The notes under the pieces were generated by a model. That model saw only the letters and a list, made by a program, of their open reading frames with translations. It did no database searches and was not told where the DNA came from. The translations under genes and the position numbers were made by a program. DNA of 64,000 nucleotides from Anoxybacillus amylolyticus (GTDB taxonomy: Bacteria > Bacillota > Bacilli > Bacillales > Anoxybacillaceae): positions 2,058,001-2,122,000 of the forward strand of contig NZ_CP015438.1 in NCBI RefSeq assembly GCF_001634285.1. The letters are read 5' to 3'. Positions 1-9,229 of the stretch are shown piece by piece (position 1 is the stretch's first letter; every line of letters starts with the position of its first letter).

Positions 1-1286
1 ACTTGTTGTTCTAACGCATCTAAGTCTTCTTTAAATTCTAGTGCGTTTAACGAAATGTTATGTTCATCAAAAATTTGCACGTTGTTTTTCCCTTGTGCTT
101 TCGCATAATACATCGCTTGGTCTGCTTTATGAATCAACTCACCGCAGTCATGCATACCTTTCTCCATTTCGGCAACGCCACATGAGAAAGAAAGACAGCG
201 GTAAGGAATATATTCGACGCCAGTAAAATATGTGTCATTGATTTGTTTGCGCAACCGATTCATAAACAAAAACGCTTCTTCTTTTTTCGTGTTTGGCATT
301 AAAACCGCAAACTCTTCACCGCCGTAACGCGCTACGACATAGCCTTTTCCTTCCGCTCCCTTCTGGAGCAAATCGCCAAAAAACTTCAATAGCTTGTCCC
401 CTTGGAGATGACCGTTGCAATCGTTATACTTTTTGAAATCGTCTAAATCCAATAGCGCCAAACTAAGCGGCTGCTGAAGCAACTTCGCATCCGAAAACTT
501 TTCCTTTAACGTTTCTTTAAAAAATCCGTGATTATAAAGGCCGGTTAAATGGTCTTTAATCGCGCGTTCTGAAACATCTTGATATAGGTATAAAAATTTC
601 CGAAATGCAAATGATAATAATACTACTAAAATTGTAAACAAAAACAACCCGAAATATTTTTCTTCTTTCAGCAAAATAACTAATACAAGAGAAAGCAACA
701 AAGAAAAGATGTAACTAACAAGTGACTCTTTTAAAATACCTGTTTTTATTATTTTTTTAAAGGCCTCAAATAAACTATTTGGAGAAAAAAAGATAAAAAA
801 TAACGATATGAGTAAAGTATTTAATATAAAATAAACCATTAGGCTAACTATATATGAAGAAATATTATGAATATCTATTACGCCTGCATCCCCACCTAAA
901 CCCAAAAACGAATAATAAGTTCCCACTAACATCAAGCAATACATAGAAAAATTAAAGAGATGTTTCCACCATACTACTTTTTTATTATACATTAAGTAAA
1001 TAGTACTACTTAAAAATAGAACTTTTAGCGTCAACTCAATCCCAAAAAGAAATAGACATGCTAAGTAAATTGCTGAATCCATAGAAATAGAGTTCCCTTT
1101 AGGGGGAATATGCACTACAAAGTAATTAACGAGTAAAATTGATGCTGTAAAAATGTAAATTAAAACCCATTCTTTTAAAGTATGATTAAAAAAATTTCCT
1201 TTTAAAAAAAAAATAACCAAACCAGATATAACAACCAGTGACGTATACACAATAAAATAAGATTTAAAACTACGTTCATTGTTCAT
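1..1286 (-). CDS. Membrane-bound GGDEF diguanylate cyclase (C-terminus cut by window edge)
   Basis: Reading the minus strand from ATG at 1286 gives an open frame to the window edge (about 428 codons). The first ~200 residues are strongly hydrophobic with several membrane helices. A GGDEF domain follows, opening with DHLTGLYNHGFF and carrying the active-site motif RYGGEEFAVLMPN, so cyclase activity (2 GTP to c-di-GMP) is likely. The domain seems nearly complete where the sequence ends. It is the last gene of a group with the 29-residue peptide and the DUF5317 protein upstream. A perfect 10-bp inverted repeat lies just upstream of the start. What the membrane domain senses cannot be told. Confidence 0.88.
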   Translation of the reverse strand, partial: MNNERSFKSYFIVYTSLVVISGLVIFFLKGNFFNHTLKEWVLIYIFTASILLVNYFVVHIPPKGNSISMDSAIYLACLFLFGIELTLKVLFLSSTIYLMYNKKVVWWKHLFNFSMYCLMLVGTYYSFLGLGGDAGVIDIHNISSYIVSLMVYFILNTLLISLFFIFFSPNSLFEAFKKIIKTGILKESLVSYIFSLLLSLVLVILLKEEKYFGLFLFTILVVLLSFAFRKFLYLYQDVSERAIKDHLTGLYNHGFFKETLKEKFSDAKLLQQPLSLALLDLDDFKKYNDCNGHLQGDKLLKFFGDLLQKGAEGKGYVVARYGGEEFAVLMPNTKKEEAFLFMNRLRKQINDTYFTGVEYIPYRCLSFSCGVAEMEKGMHDCGELIHKADQAMYYAKAQGKNNVQIFDEHNISLNALEFKEDLDALEQQ

Positions 1287-1309
1287 CTCTAATCACTCTC
1301 ATTTTTCTG

Positions 1310-1342
1310 TGAAAATAACGGGCTCATGAACGGTTATTTTCA
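1310..1342. repeat. 10-bp perfect inverted repeat before the GGDEF gene
   Basis: TGAAAATAAC at 1310-1319 is matched by its exact reverse complement at 1333-1342, with a 13-nt loop. It lies 24 nt upstream of the GGDEF start, in the leader. A longer imperfect hairpin sits further upstream at about 1391-1448. The repeat could be an operator or an RNA stem limiting translation. No known riboswitch consensus was recognised. Confidence 0.55.
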
Positions 1343-1471
1343 TGCTTGGGTGGCGAGAAAAACTTGCTCATGGATGTTTTATTAAAAAATAAAGACTAGC
1401 TCATAAAAAAGTTTAGCTCTCTCAAGAGAACTGAACTCTTTTTTGAGTCAGCGCCTTTATTTATTATTTAT

Positions 1472-1561
1472 TTATACTACTTTCCATCCCGACGTCAACG
1501 CAATGATGACTGATCCGATGATGAATAAGTTGATTAATACCTTTTTCACTGTAACGTTCAT
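1472..1561 (-). CDS. 29-residue hydrophobic peptide between DUF5317 and GGDEF genes
   Basis: ATG at 1561 is preceded by a strong ribosome binding site (GGGGAGGTGAGCGCG then ATG). The frame gives 29 residues, starting MNVTVKKVLINLF and ending TSGWKVV before TAA. It has two lysines near the N-terminus and one hydrophobic helix, so it may be a single-pass membrane micropeptide or a short exported peptide. The gene starts 5 nt after the DUF5317 stop, which suggests translational coupling. I do not recognise a family. The ideal ribosome binding site and operon position are the support. Confidence 0.6.
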   Translation of the reverse strand: MNVTVKKVLINLFIIGSVIIALTSGWKVV

Positions 1562-1566
1562 CGCGC

Positions 1567-2145
1567 TCACCTCCCCACGTGCGCTGGTTTAGATGATGTT
1601 TCGCTCTGCCCATCTACCATAAGATGTTGAATGAAGATAAACGCTCCTACGTTCATCACGACATCACCGATGCTGATGACTTGCTGGCGTGGGTATGGCG
1701 GCGATAGCGGAATGATGTCGCCTAAAAACGGAAGCCATGTCGACGATGTAATCGCTTCATGTTTTCCGTATACCCCTGCCTTGAGCGCTTCTATATACTC
1801 ACGGCCCAGAAATTGCGCTGCTTCGACCGAAACAGGCATTCTTCCACCGTTAAGTAACATAACGATAAAGTTTAGCAAAACCCCGGCAAAAATGACGGTG
1901 AACCCTGGTTGATGGCGGTTCAGCCATAGAAAAACGAGTCCAGTTGCATAAATCGCTATAAACATGCCGTTGCTTAATTTTGCAACGATCTCTATTTTAT
2001 TTTGCAATATAAAGATGAAAATTTCAATGACTAATAAGATCGGAAATAACCAGCCGCCGCGCAGCTTCATCTCGGCGATTCCTTTTAAATTTCCACCGCG
2101 GAAAAATCCGATAAGCAAGGATAAAAGAATACCATCATAAACCAT
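1567..2145 (-). CDS. DUF5317 family membrane protein
   Basis: A 192-residue protein with about five hydrophobic segments, starting MVYDGILLSLLIGFFRGG. The conserved block LLNGGRMPVS followed by LPFLGDIIPL and a C-terminal helix is typical of the DUF5317 family. ATG at 2145 follows an AAAGGAGAACAGAC ribosome binding site. Function is unknown. It heads the group DUF5317-micropeptide-GGDEF, so a link to cyclic-di-GMP signalling is possible, but that is inference from position only. Confidence 0.7.
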   Translation of the reverse strand: MVYDGILLSLLIGFFRGGNLKGIAEMKLRGGWLFPILLVIEIFIFILQNKIEIVAKLSNGMFIAIYATGLVFLWLNRHQPGFTVIFAGVLLNFIVMLLNGGRMPVSVEAAQFLGREYIEALKAGVYGKHEAITSSTWLPFLGDIIPLSPPYPRQQVISIGDVVMNVGAFIFIQHLMVDGQSETSSKPAHVGR

Positions 2146-2271
2146 CTGTCTGTTCTCCTTTAGCCGGACTGTCCATTGCCAAAAATTATTTCTCTTGCCT
2201 TTATTTAAACTATTTTTCTACTATTCTGTAAATAGGGCTTTTCGCCTAATTTTGAGGGGAATCCCAGAAAT

Positions 2272-2306
2272 AGAGAAACCAAGCGTATTTAGTGCTTGGT
2301 TTCTCT
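2272..2306 (-). terminator. Probable terminator of the feo operon
   Basis: A 13-bp stem AGAGAAACCAAGC / GCTTGGTTTCTCT with a short loop overlaps the stop codon of the last feo gene. The T-run on the minus strand is weak. Confidence 0.6.
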
Positions 2307-2454
2307 ACTTTTGCAGCTCCTTCCCGCATGCGGAGCAAGCGTCTGCTGTTGAGCAAGCGGCGCATTTTCCTTTCGCGCTTTTTTTGACGTGGCGGACGAG
2401 CGTCCAGCCTGCATAGGCAAAAATGGCACCGCCGATAATCATATTAGCAACCAT
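2305..2454 (-). CDS. FeoB-associated Cys-rich membrane protein
   Basis: A 49-residue protein starting MVANMIIGGAIFAYAGWTL, with one N-terminal membrane helix followed by a basic stretch and the cysteine cluster CAACSTADACSACGK. This matches the short FeoB-associated Cys-rich membrane protein family found after feoB in many Firmicutes. The start at 2454 lies 16 nt after the feoB stop, with GAAAGAAGGGGAG as ribosome binding site. By position it may play a FeoC-like accessory role in ferrous iron uptake. The metal-binding role is inferred from the cysteines. Confidence 0.8.
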   Translation of the reverse strand: MVANMIIGGAIFAYAGWTLVRHVKKSAKGKCAACSTADACSACGKELQK

Positions 2455-2470
2455 AACTCTCCCCTTCTTT

Positions 2471-4474
2471 CTATGAAAGTCCTAGCCACTTCCCACCTTC
2501 GTAAATGAGAAACGAAATGATGTAAGCAATCGTAAGTGCATAGCCAATCGCAAAAAACGTCCATTTCGTTGAGCCCGTTTCTTTCCGGATTGTTGCCACC
2601 GTTGCTAAACATGGAATATAAAGCAACACAAACACCATGAAACTAAACGCCGATAGCGGCGTAAAGTAATGCGCCAGCAGCCCTTGCAGCGAATCTGTAT
2701 CTTTCGTATGGTAAATGATGTTCATCGTCGAAACGACGACTTCTTTCGCTAAAAAGCCAGTAATGAGCGCGGCGCCAGCCTGCCATGTTCCAAAGCCGAG
2801 CGGTGCTAAAATCGGTGCTAATATGCCTCCAATCGCTGCTAAAAAGCTGTCATCCATCGAAACATGAAGCCCTTTTGGTCCCGCATAAGACAACAACCAA
2901 ATCGCCACCGAGCCGCCAAAAATAAACGTTCCCGCCTTGCGCACAAAGCCCTTTCCTTTATCCCACGTGCTGCGCCATAACGTAAGCGCCTGCGGCATAC
3001 GATATGGCGGTAGTTCGATGACAAACACCGATTGTTCATTTTTTAACATCGTCGACGAAAATAGTTTCGCAAGCAACAATGCCACAACGATTCCTAATAC
3101 GTACAGCGAAAAGACGACAGCAGCTTGGTGTGCTTTAAAAAATGCACCGACAAACAACGCATATACCGGCAATCGCGCCGAACAAGACATAAGTGGCAAC
3201 AATAAAATCGTCAACAAGCGCTCGCGCGGCTGTTCAATCGTTCTTGCTGCCATTACCCCAGGAACGTTGCAGCCAAAACCAATAATCATCGGAATAAACG
3301 ATTTCCCGTTCAAACCGATCGCTTCCATCAACCGATCCATGACCATTGCCACCCGTGCCATATAGCCCGAGTCTTCTAACAAAGAAATAAAAAAGAACAA
3401 AATGAAAATTTGCGGCACGAAAACAAGTACACCGCCAACCCCGGAAACGATGCCGTTTAACACAAGTTCTTGCAAAAATTTAGACGCTCCCATCGCCGTT
3501 AACAATCGCGACAATGTATCCGTCAACGGTCCTGAGAAAAATTGGTCAAGCAAATCAGCTAATGGCGATCCTAGCCAATCGAACGTCAACATGAACATCA
3601 CATACATAAAAAACAAGAAAATCGGCATCCCTAAATACTTGTTTGTTACAATGGCATCGATTTTTTCCGTCCATGTGAGCGGACGCTTTTCAGTCCATAC
3701 AACGACATCTTCCAATACTGCTTCAATAAATGTTTCCCGCAAATGATGCAACCGCTCTCGAAGCGAACGACCGTGCGGCAGCTGGCGGATGCTTTCTTCC
3801 GCCTGCTTACGAATGGCTAAAATCGGTTCAAGTTCCATTTTCGCCTGCAAATATTCGTACACTCTTTCATTTCCTTCTAAGCATTGCAGCGCAAGCCATC
3901 GTTTCGATCGTTCGATATCGTCTGGAAGATAGGTGCTTATTTTCGCAATCGCTGTTTCTATGACGTCGTCGTATGCTAACGTAAACGGCTTCGTTTGTTC
4001 CACCGACCGAAGTATCTCCGCCAGCTCGTCCATTCCTTTCCCCGTGCGGGCAATGACCGGAACGACCGGCACACCAAATCGTGCCGATAGTTGATTGACA
4101 TCGATTTTCATTCCGCGCCGTTCAGCGACATCAATCATATTTAACGCAATCACAAGCGGCTTCCCAAATTCAAGCAGTTGAATCGTCAAATGCAAATTTC
4201 GTTTCAACTGCGACGCATCGACAATATTTAAAATAGTTGTGAACGACTCTGTCAACAAAAAATCCGTCGCCACTCCTTCATCTCGTGAAAGAGGATGGAG
4301 CGAATATACCCCTGGCAAGTCGACGACATACGCATCGCGACTTCGTAAAATGCCGACCTTTTTTTCGACCGTCACTCCACTCCAGTTTCCGACATATTCA
4401 TAAGAACCGGTTAAGTTATTAAATAATGATGTTTTTCCTGTATTCGGATTGCCAAATAACGCTATTTGCGACAT
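2471..4474 (-). CDS. feoB: Ferrous iron transport GTPase/permease FeoB
   Basis: 667 residues, normal FeoB length. The N-terminal G domain has G1 GNPNTGKT at residues 8-15, VDLPGVYSL as G3 and NMID as G4. A helical spacer domain follows. The membrane domain carries two similar gate segments, seen as GYMARVAMVMDR and the downstream SCSARLPVY block, then further helices to the C-terminus. It imports Fe(II) across the plasma membrane with GTP hydrolysis. feoA lies 3 nt upstream and the Cys-rich accessory gene downstream, giving feoA-feoB-accessory in one operon. A Fur-type box sits before feoA. Confidence 0.97.
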   Translation of the reverse strand: MSQIALFGNPNTGKTSLFNNLTGSYEYVGNWSGVTVEKKVGILRSRDAYVVDLPGVYSLHPLSRDEGVATDFLLTESFTTILNIVDASQLKRNLHLTIQLLEFGKPLVIALNMIDVAERRGMKIDVNQLSARFGVPVVPVIARTGKGMDELAEILRSVEQTKPFTLAYDDVIETAIAKISTYLPDDIERSKRWLALQCLEGNERVYEYLQAKMELEPILAIRKQAEESIRQLPHGRSLRERLHHLRETFIEAVLEDVVVWTEKRPLTWTEKIDAIVTNKYLGMPIFLFFMYVMFMLTFDWLGSPLADLLDQFFSGPLTDTLSRLLTAMGASKFLQELVLNGIVSGVGGVLVFVPQIFILFFFISLLEDSGYMARVAMVMDRLMEAIGLNGKSFIPMIIGFGCNVPGVMAARTIEQPRERLLTILLLPLMSCSARLPVYALFVGAFFKAHQAAVVFSLYVLGIVVALLLAKLFSSTMLKNEQSVFVIELPPYRMPQALTLWRSTWDKGKGFVRKAGTFIFGGSVAIWLLSYAGPKGLHVSMDDSFLAAIGGILAPILAPLGFGTWQAGAALITGFLAKEVVVSTMNIIYHTKDTDSLQGLLAHYFTPLSAFSFMVFVLLYIPCLATVATIRKETGSTKWTFFAIGYALTIAYIISFLIYEGGKWLGLS

Positions 4475-4477
4475 GTA

Positions 4478-4699
4478 CTACTCCACTCCAATGCATGCAG
4501 CTTCTTTCCGGCGTAAACAGATGCACTGTCCGCCTACTTCGACCATTACTGGCCCGCCAAACGGCATCGTACATTTTACACAAACTTCTTCCCCTTCATG
4601 AATGCCCATATCAATTAACCGTTGTTTTAACAGCTCACTCATAATCGATAAATTCGTAATCGTTGCACGTTTCCCAGGTGGCAAGTCGGTAAGAACCAT
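4478..4699 (-). CDS. feoA: FeoA SH3-like protein
   Basis: 73 residues from the chosen ATG at 4699 (MVLTDLPPGKRATI). An upstream in-frame start exists at 4720 but overlaps the AGGAGG ribosome binding site, so the inner ATG is preferred. The protein has the usual SH3-like fold signature, with RLIDMGIHEGEEV and a later GGPVMVEVGG core. FeoA regulates or assembles the FeoB transporter. First gene of the feo operon. Confidence 0.93.
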   Translation of the reverse strand: MVLTDLPPGKRATITNLSIMSELLKQRLIDMGIHEGEEVCVKCTMPFGGPVMVEVGGQCICLRRKEAACIGVE

Positions 4700-4723
4700 T
4701 CGTGCAGCCCTCCTAGACAATAA

Positions 4724-4738
4724 TGATAATTTTTCTCA
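4724..4738 (-). promoter_or_regulatory. Fur box upstream of feoA
   Basis: On the minus strand TGAGAAAAATTATCA matches the Bacillus 7-1-7 Fur consensus TGATAAT-N-ATTATCA at 12 of 14 specified positions, with the second half-site perfect. It lies 25 nt before the feoA start, so iron-dependent repression is expected. Confidence 0.75.
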
Positions 4739-4827
4739 GCATTAGCTGCTTCTATCATACTACAAAACTAAGGGGAATAGGAATGATTTTTATCACAACT
4801 TTGTTACACTTTTTCTACAAAACAGCG

Positions 4828-4850
4828 AAAAAACGCCCTTCGCTAGGGCG
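4828..4850 (-). terminator. Rho-independent terminator after the endonuclease gene
   Basis: On the minus strand a GC-rich stem CGCCC / GGGCG closes a 7-nt loop and is followed by TTTTTT, immediately after the stop codon of the next gene. Confidence 0.8.
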
Positions 4851-4851
4851 C

Positions 4852-5784
4852 TCATTGTTTTGATTTCATCGGAAAAACCATTTGTTCTGCTAAATTTGGG
4901 AAATCAATGAACGGATTGCGGTTTCCTTGAATCGAGAAAATCGCTTGATTGCGGTGTTTTTCGTAAATAGTGGCCGGAAACTCTTTATGCCAGCGTACTA
5001 AAAGTGGGATATCGATTTTCCGGCGAAACGCCTTCGCAATTTCTGTCGGGTAGCGCAATAAAAAATAAAGCATCGCCCGCGCCACCGTCCCTTTCCCGTG
5101 TTCTGGCTCAAACCAACCGTTATCAGCGACCCCGCAATGGTTTTGAATTTTCTCCGTTGGCGATTCTGGTTCATAAAACGGGAAATCCGCATATGGAAAG
5201 TTCGAGCGAGCGGTATTGCATTCGGGCTGGCAGACGAAGAGGTGATGCAAGTCGCCTTTCATCGGCTCTCGCGCCCCAAACCACGATTGAGGAACGACAT
5301 GTTCGGTATTAAGCTTCAACTGCCGTTCAATTCCTCTTAACTTTTGCTCGATTGTCCAATCCTTTTTGTCGGCATATTTTAATAATCGGCGAAATTCTTC
5401 ATACCGTTTTCTAATAATCTCGTAATCTTGTATAATAATGGTTTCAGGGTCTTTCTTTTCTCCCGAATAAATGCTTCGAACGGAACCGTCTGGGTGAAGA
5501 TCAACCCACGTATACAAATACTCGTCTTTGCTAAAAAAGTAAGGAAGCCGCCGTTTATGCGTTCGTTTCACTAGTTCATGGTATTTGACAAACATGCTGA
5601 GTCCGTCTGGTTCATGAATGACGTGTCGGTAATATCGCTCGATTGCTTTCCGATCTTTTTTTTCATCATAATACACGTTCCGCTTCGCTTGAATTTGTTG
5701 CTGGTTTTCTTTTAAAAATAGCAATTGTTCGTCGCAGTCTTCGCATTGCCATTGTTCGAGCTCTTGTAATATTTCGTCCGCCAT
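4852..5784 (-). CDS. Endonuclease I-like nuclease (no signal peptide)
   Basis: 310 residues. The central block TEHVVPQSWFG, followed by DLHHLFVCQPECNTARSN and the Asn/His-rich context, matches the beta-beta-alpha-metal nuclease core of the Endonuclease I family (Escherichia EndA, Bacillus secreted nucleases). The N-terminal ~150 residues are charged, with a CEDCDE motif, and no signal peptide is visible, unlike the secreted members. It may therefore be a cytoplasmic DNase/RNase. It stands alone, with its own terminator. Family assignment is by motif recognition; substrate is unknown. Confidence 0.68.
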   Translation of the reverse strand: MADEILQELEQWQCEDCDEQLLFLKENQQQIQAKRNVYYDEKKDRKAIERYYRHVIHEPDGLSMFVKYHELVKRTHKRRLPYFFSKDEYLYTWVDLHPDGSVRSIYSGEKKDPETIIIQDYEIIRKRYEEFRRLLKYADKKDWTIEQKLRGIERQLKLNTEHVVPQSWFGAREPMKGDLHHLFVCQPECNTARSNFPYADFPFYEPESPTEKIQNHCGVADNGWFEPEHGKGTVARAMLYFLLRYPTEIAKAFRRKIDIPLLVRWHKEFPATIYEKHRNQAIFSIQGNRNPFIDFPNLAEQMVFPMKSKQ

Positions 5785-5837
5785 CTTCTCACCGCCCTTA
5801 AGAAGCTCTCCCCACGTTTCAACCGTGAGTACATTTA

Positions 5838-7169
5838 TTATAACAGGCGGGAGAAAAATAGACGAGCAGATGGCCGTTTAGAGAAAAATTGCCTGCCGGC
5901 TGAAAAAAGCAGCGTCATTAGCGGCAAACTCCATAAAAAAATAGCATACGGAATATAGGAAATAGTAGAAACTCCTGTAATCGCACTGCACATAACCGCT
6001 AAAATGCTCCAAGGAATAAGCCCTGGAAAAATCATTGTCGAATCTGCCATCACTCTAGCCAATTCTTCACGCGAATGCTGCTTTTGCCAATGAGAAAAAA
6101 ACGAGCGGCCGGTTAAAATAATCGGCAACGTCTGGTTACACGCCACCGCGGAAATGACGAGCGAAGCAACGATCGTTCGCCACGTATACGATATAAGCGA
6201 CTTCTTATTTGCTAGCCAGCGGTCTAAAAACGGCTGCACTATCTGTAATTCTTCTAGTATCCCGTTATAAACCCCAGCTAAAGCAATAAATAATAACAAA
6301 AACAACACAGAACGAACCCCACCGCCTAGTTGGTCACTGCCATTCCATAAATAGGAACGAAGCAAAACGAGCGATGTTCCCCGCCAATACGCAAGCACGA
6401 TTGCACAAATGATGCTTGCGAAAAAGGCGTACTTCATTTTTATACGAAAGCCAACGAGCAAAAGAAGTACAATTGGCGGAAGTAACGCAATTGTATTCAC
6501 ATGTAACGGTGCTAAATGTAGCGCCGCTCGTGTCGATATGTGCAAATCAAGAAAAAAATAAAAACAAGCACTAAAACTAATCGCAAGCACTGTCGTCGGC
6601 AACAATTTGCGTAGCTGGCGATATACAGATGTTCCAACTGTATGTACAAGCAGCTGATATGCACTAGAAAAAACGGACGTCCGATCGCCGACAAACGCCC
6701 CGGAAACTAACGCCCCAGCTACGACAGGAAGCGGCAAATGCAAAGACATCGCCACGCTCATCAGCGGGATACCTAGCGCGCTTAACGACCCGACTGCGGT
6801 GCCTAATAATAGCGACATTAGCATCATAAAGAAAAACGACAGCACCAAAAAATGGTCAGGTGATAAAAAGTGCAAAAATAACGCGACCATTTGTTTCATC
6901 GTACCGCTTATCTCCCACATCGGCAGCAGCATACTTACCAATAATAAAATAATGACAACCTCTTTCGTCTGCAGCGCTCCTCGGCTCCCCATTCGCAAAA
7001 GCGCACGAAAAGCTACACCTTTGTGAAGACAAAGAGCTGCTAATGCAAAAAGCCCGGGAAGGAAACCGATAACAAGCGGAAAGTGAAGAAGCACAGCGCT
7101 GAAAATACCGAGCAATGTAACAACCAATAACCATACTATTTCCCTATGAGAAAGTGGAACTATCCTCAT
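5838..7169 (-). CDS. NhaC-type Na+/H+ antiporter family permease
   Basis: 443 residues from ATG at 7169 (MRIVPLSHREIVW). A TTG start 7 codons upstream is possible, but GGAG sits 8 nt before the ATG. About 11 hydrophobic segments are present. The block GTAVGSLSALGIPLMSVA and later SGAFVGDRTSVFSSAYQLL fit the NhaC ion transporter superfamily, which exchanges Na+ or carboxylates for protons at the membrane. It lies 116 nt downstream of a second, more distant NhaC-like gene on the same strand, separated by a terminator. Exact substrate cannot be told. Confidence 0.78.
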   Translation of the reverse strand: MRIVPLSHREIVWLLVVTLLGIFSAVLLHFPLVIGFLPGLFALAALCLHKGVAFRALLRMGSRGALQTKEVVIILLLVSMLLPMWEISGTMKQMVALFLHFLSPDHFLVLSFFFMMLMSLLLGTAVGSLSALGIPLMSVAMSLHLPLPVVAGALVSGAFVGDRTSVFSSAYQLLVHTVGTSVYRQLRKLLPTTVLAISFSACFYFFLDLHISTRAALHLAPLHVNTIALLPPIVLLLLVGFRIKMKYAFFASIICAIVLAYWRGTSLVLLRSYLWNGSDQLGGGVRSVLFLLLFIALAGVYNGILEELQIVQPFLDRWLANKKSLISYTWRTIVASLVISAVACNQTLPIILTGRSFFSHWQKQHSREELARVMADSTMIFPGLIPWSILAVMCSAITGVSTISYIPYAIFLWSLPLMTLLFSAGRQFFSKRPSARLFFSRLL

Positions 7170-7241
7170 TTCCCCATCTCCAACACCCAAAAATTAGTTA
7201 CGTTACCATCATACAAAAAAATCGTCTTTTTGCCAAATTGC

Positions 7242-7276
7242 AAAAAAGCTCCTCCGTTCCCAAGAGAAGCTTTTTC
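7242..7276 (-). terminator. Terminator after the second NhaC-like gene
   Basis: On the minus strand AAAAAGCTTCTC pairs with GAGGAGCTTTTTT across a short loop, just past the stop codon at 7286. Confidence 0.8.
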
Positions 7277-7285
7277 AGTAATGGT

Positions 7286-8758
7286 TTATCTCCACACAAA
7301 CGACATAACGGTAAACAAAACAGCAGCTAAGCCGGCAGCGATAAAGGAAGGCACAAGTTTTGTGCGGGCGTATTCAATGACCGGCAAGTCTAAAATGGTG
7401 CATAACGTTACCGTATTATCGCTCAACGGGGAAGCGAATGCGCCAAATGTCCCACTCGCAAATACCGCTCCGATGACCAATAAAATATTCGTCCCTGATT
7501 CCGCCGCAAGCGTTACACCAAGTGGCATTAATAGCCCCCACGTCCCCCATGATGAACCGATGAAATATGAAATGAGCGCCCCTAACAAAAACAATACTGG
7601 TGCGACAAAATAATGCGGAATCCATCCCTTTACATGCTCCGTAATATAGGCAGAGAACCCTAAATCTTCCGAAATCGCGGACACTGCCCAAATCAACGTG
7701 AGCATTAAAATGACAGACATTAGTTCATTTCCACCTTTGACAAAATGCGTCAATAAATCTGCTAGCTTAAATCGTTGCCATAGAAAATATATGACCGTTA
7801 AAATAACGGTTATCATTAACGATTCTAACATCACACCTAGCGCATCGCTACGGAGAAATGCGTCAAAAAAGTTTGCTGCCCCTTGGTGGCCGTCCCACCA
7901 ACTGAGAAAAAGCGTTAACAGAAGAACAAGCGAAAGCGGGACAATTAAATTCCACGGCTTCGTCGGCGTATCTTTTTCAAACGCTTCCGGACAAGACTCT
8001 AGTCCTTCTTCCCCTTGTTGTTCGTTTGGGTTTTCTAATTCACTTCCCGCTTCGACCATTACCGCTCGGTTTTGCTTCCGAATTTCCAACAGCGATAACG
8101 TCCGTTTTTTGTTATATCGGAAAAAACTATAGTATAAGCCGACGAGAATAATGGTAAACGAAAAAAAGTTAAACGGAATGCTTTTTACATACACCGTGTA
8201 CGCTTTTTCATGAATACCGGCCGTTTTTAACGCTTTGTCAATGACCGATACCATGTAGCCAACGAACGCAGTTGCTAGCGGAATGAGGGCAACGACAGGA
8301 TTGGACGTTACTTCAATCGTAAAACCGATTTGTTGCGACGATAAATGAAGTCTCTTTTTCAACGCTTTCATAATCGGTGCAATCGTAACAATCCGAAAAT
8401 CCGGGTCACTAAACGTCACCATCGTAGAAATCCATGTCAACAACAACGCACTTCTTGCAGTCTTTACTTTTTTTCCGACAAGATGGACAAATCCTTTAAT
8501 TCCACCTGTATATTTAATAATGCTAATTAGCCCAGCAAATACGTAAAGAAAGATAATGATCCGAATATTGTTTGTTTGCATTAAGTTATGTACAAGATAA
8601 GTGAGCATTGTTTTTAGTCCACCGAGTATGGTCGGATCGACTAAATAACTACCAAGTAAAAGCGCTACAAACAAACCTGGAATGACTTGCCTTGTCCAAA
8701 TCGATAACGGGATAACAACTAAAAACGGGAGAAGGGCTTTCCAAGAAGGTTCCATCAT
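7286..8758 (-). CDS. NhaC family Na+/H+ antiporter
   Basis: 490 residues, starting MMEPSWKALLPFLVVIPLSIW, with about 12 membrane helices and a hydrophilic acidic loop near the middle (ELENPNEQQGEEGLE). Conserved features are STMVTFSDPDFRIVTIAPIM, FTIEVTSNPVVALIPLATAFVG and the C-terminal SSWGTWGLLMPLGVTLA and ASPLSDNTVTLCTI blocks of the NhaC/MleN-type antiporters. It probably exchanges Na+ (or a carboxylate with Na+) against H+, aiding pH and sodium homeostasis. An AAAGAGGTGG ribosome binding site precedes the start. Confidence 0.85.
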   Translation of the reverse strand: MMEPSWKALLPFLVVIPLSIWTRQVIPGLFVALLLGSYLVDPTILGGLKTMLTYLVHNLMQTNNIRIIIFLYVFAGLISIIKYTGGIKGFVHLVGKKVKTARSALLLTWISTMVTFSDPDFRIVTIAPIMKALKKRLHLSSQQIGFTIEVTSNPVVALIPLATAFVGYMVSVIDKALKTAGIHEKAYTVYVKSIPFNFFSFTIILVGLYYSFFRYNKKRTLSLLEIRKQNRAVMVEAGSELENPNEQQGEEGLESCPEAFEKDTPTKPWNLIVPLSLVLLLTLFLSWWDGHQGAANFFDAFLRSDALGVMLESLMITVILTVIYFLWQRFKLADLLTHFVKGGNELMSVILMLTLIWAVSAISEDLGFSAYITEHVKGWIPHYFVAPVLFLLGALISYFIGSSWGTWGLLMPLGVTLAAESGTNILLVIGAVFASGTFGAFASPLSDNTVTLCTILDLPVIEYARTKLVPSFIAAGLAAVLFTVMSFVWR

Positions 8759-8860
8759 TTTACCACCTCTTTAGGGAATATCGTTCACCTGTAGTATGAA
8801 CAACATACTGGAAAATATGCCTTCTCCCATTATGAGCCGTTATATTCGTACTTAGGCGAC

Positions 8861-9160
8861 TTATCCCCTCAACCGGAAATGAGCGTTCATTTGTCCTTTT
8901 AACATTTTTTCGCGTAGTTCTTTTGTGAGTTCACGGCGAATTTCTTGCGTTGGTACACCTTCTTCACGCTTATCGGCAATATCCATCAGCCGTTCTACGT
9001 CATCAAATGAATATTTGCGCGTTCCTTTCGAACGGTCAGGAAAAATCAACTTGCGCTCTTCGTAATAGCGAATTTGTCGCTGTGACAACCCTGTCAGTTC
9101 GCTGACGACCCCGATCGAAATGACTTTTTTAAACTTATATCCATCGTCTTTTCGCTCCAT
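8861..9160 (-). CDS. tnrA: Nitrogen regulator TnrA (MerR family)
   Basis: 99 residues. The MerR-type winged helix has the GlnR/TnrA hallmark [26 protein letters not shown] spread over residues 14-39 and [23 protein letters not shown] after it. The short C-terminus ends [11 protein letters not shown], as in TnrA, where it binds feedback-inhibited glutamine synthetase; GlnR has a different tail. It activates or represses nitrogen genes when nitrogen is limiting. Two perfect TnrA boxes and one near-match lie in its own promoter region, fitting known autoregulation. A divergent small-gene pair shares this region. Confidence 0.93.
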   Translation of the reverse strand: MERKDDGYKFKKVISIGVVSELTGLSQRQIRYYEERKLIFPDRSKGTRKYSFDDVERLMDIADKREEGVPTQEIRRELTKELREKMLKGQMNAHFRLRG

Positions 9161-9229
9161 AGCACTCCACCCTTTATGATAATTTTTCTAACACAATTAT
9201 ATAAAAATCGACGCGATAAGGTTTGTTTT

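Noticed and set aside
1287-1471. Possible c-di-GMP riboswitch before the GGDEF gene
   Set aside because: No GEMM consensus elements were seen; only inverted repeats.
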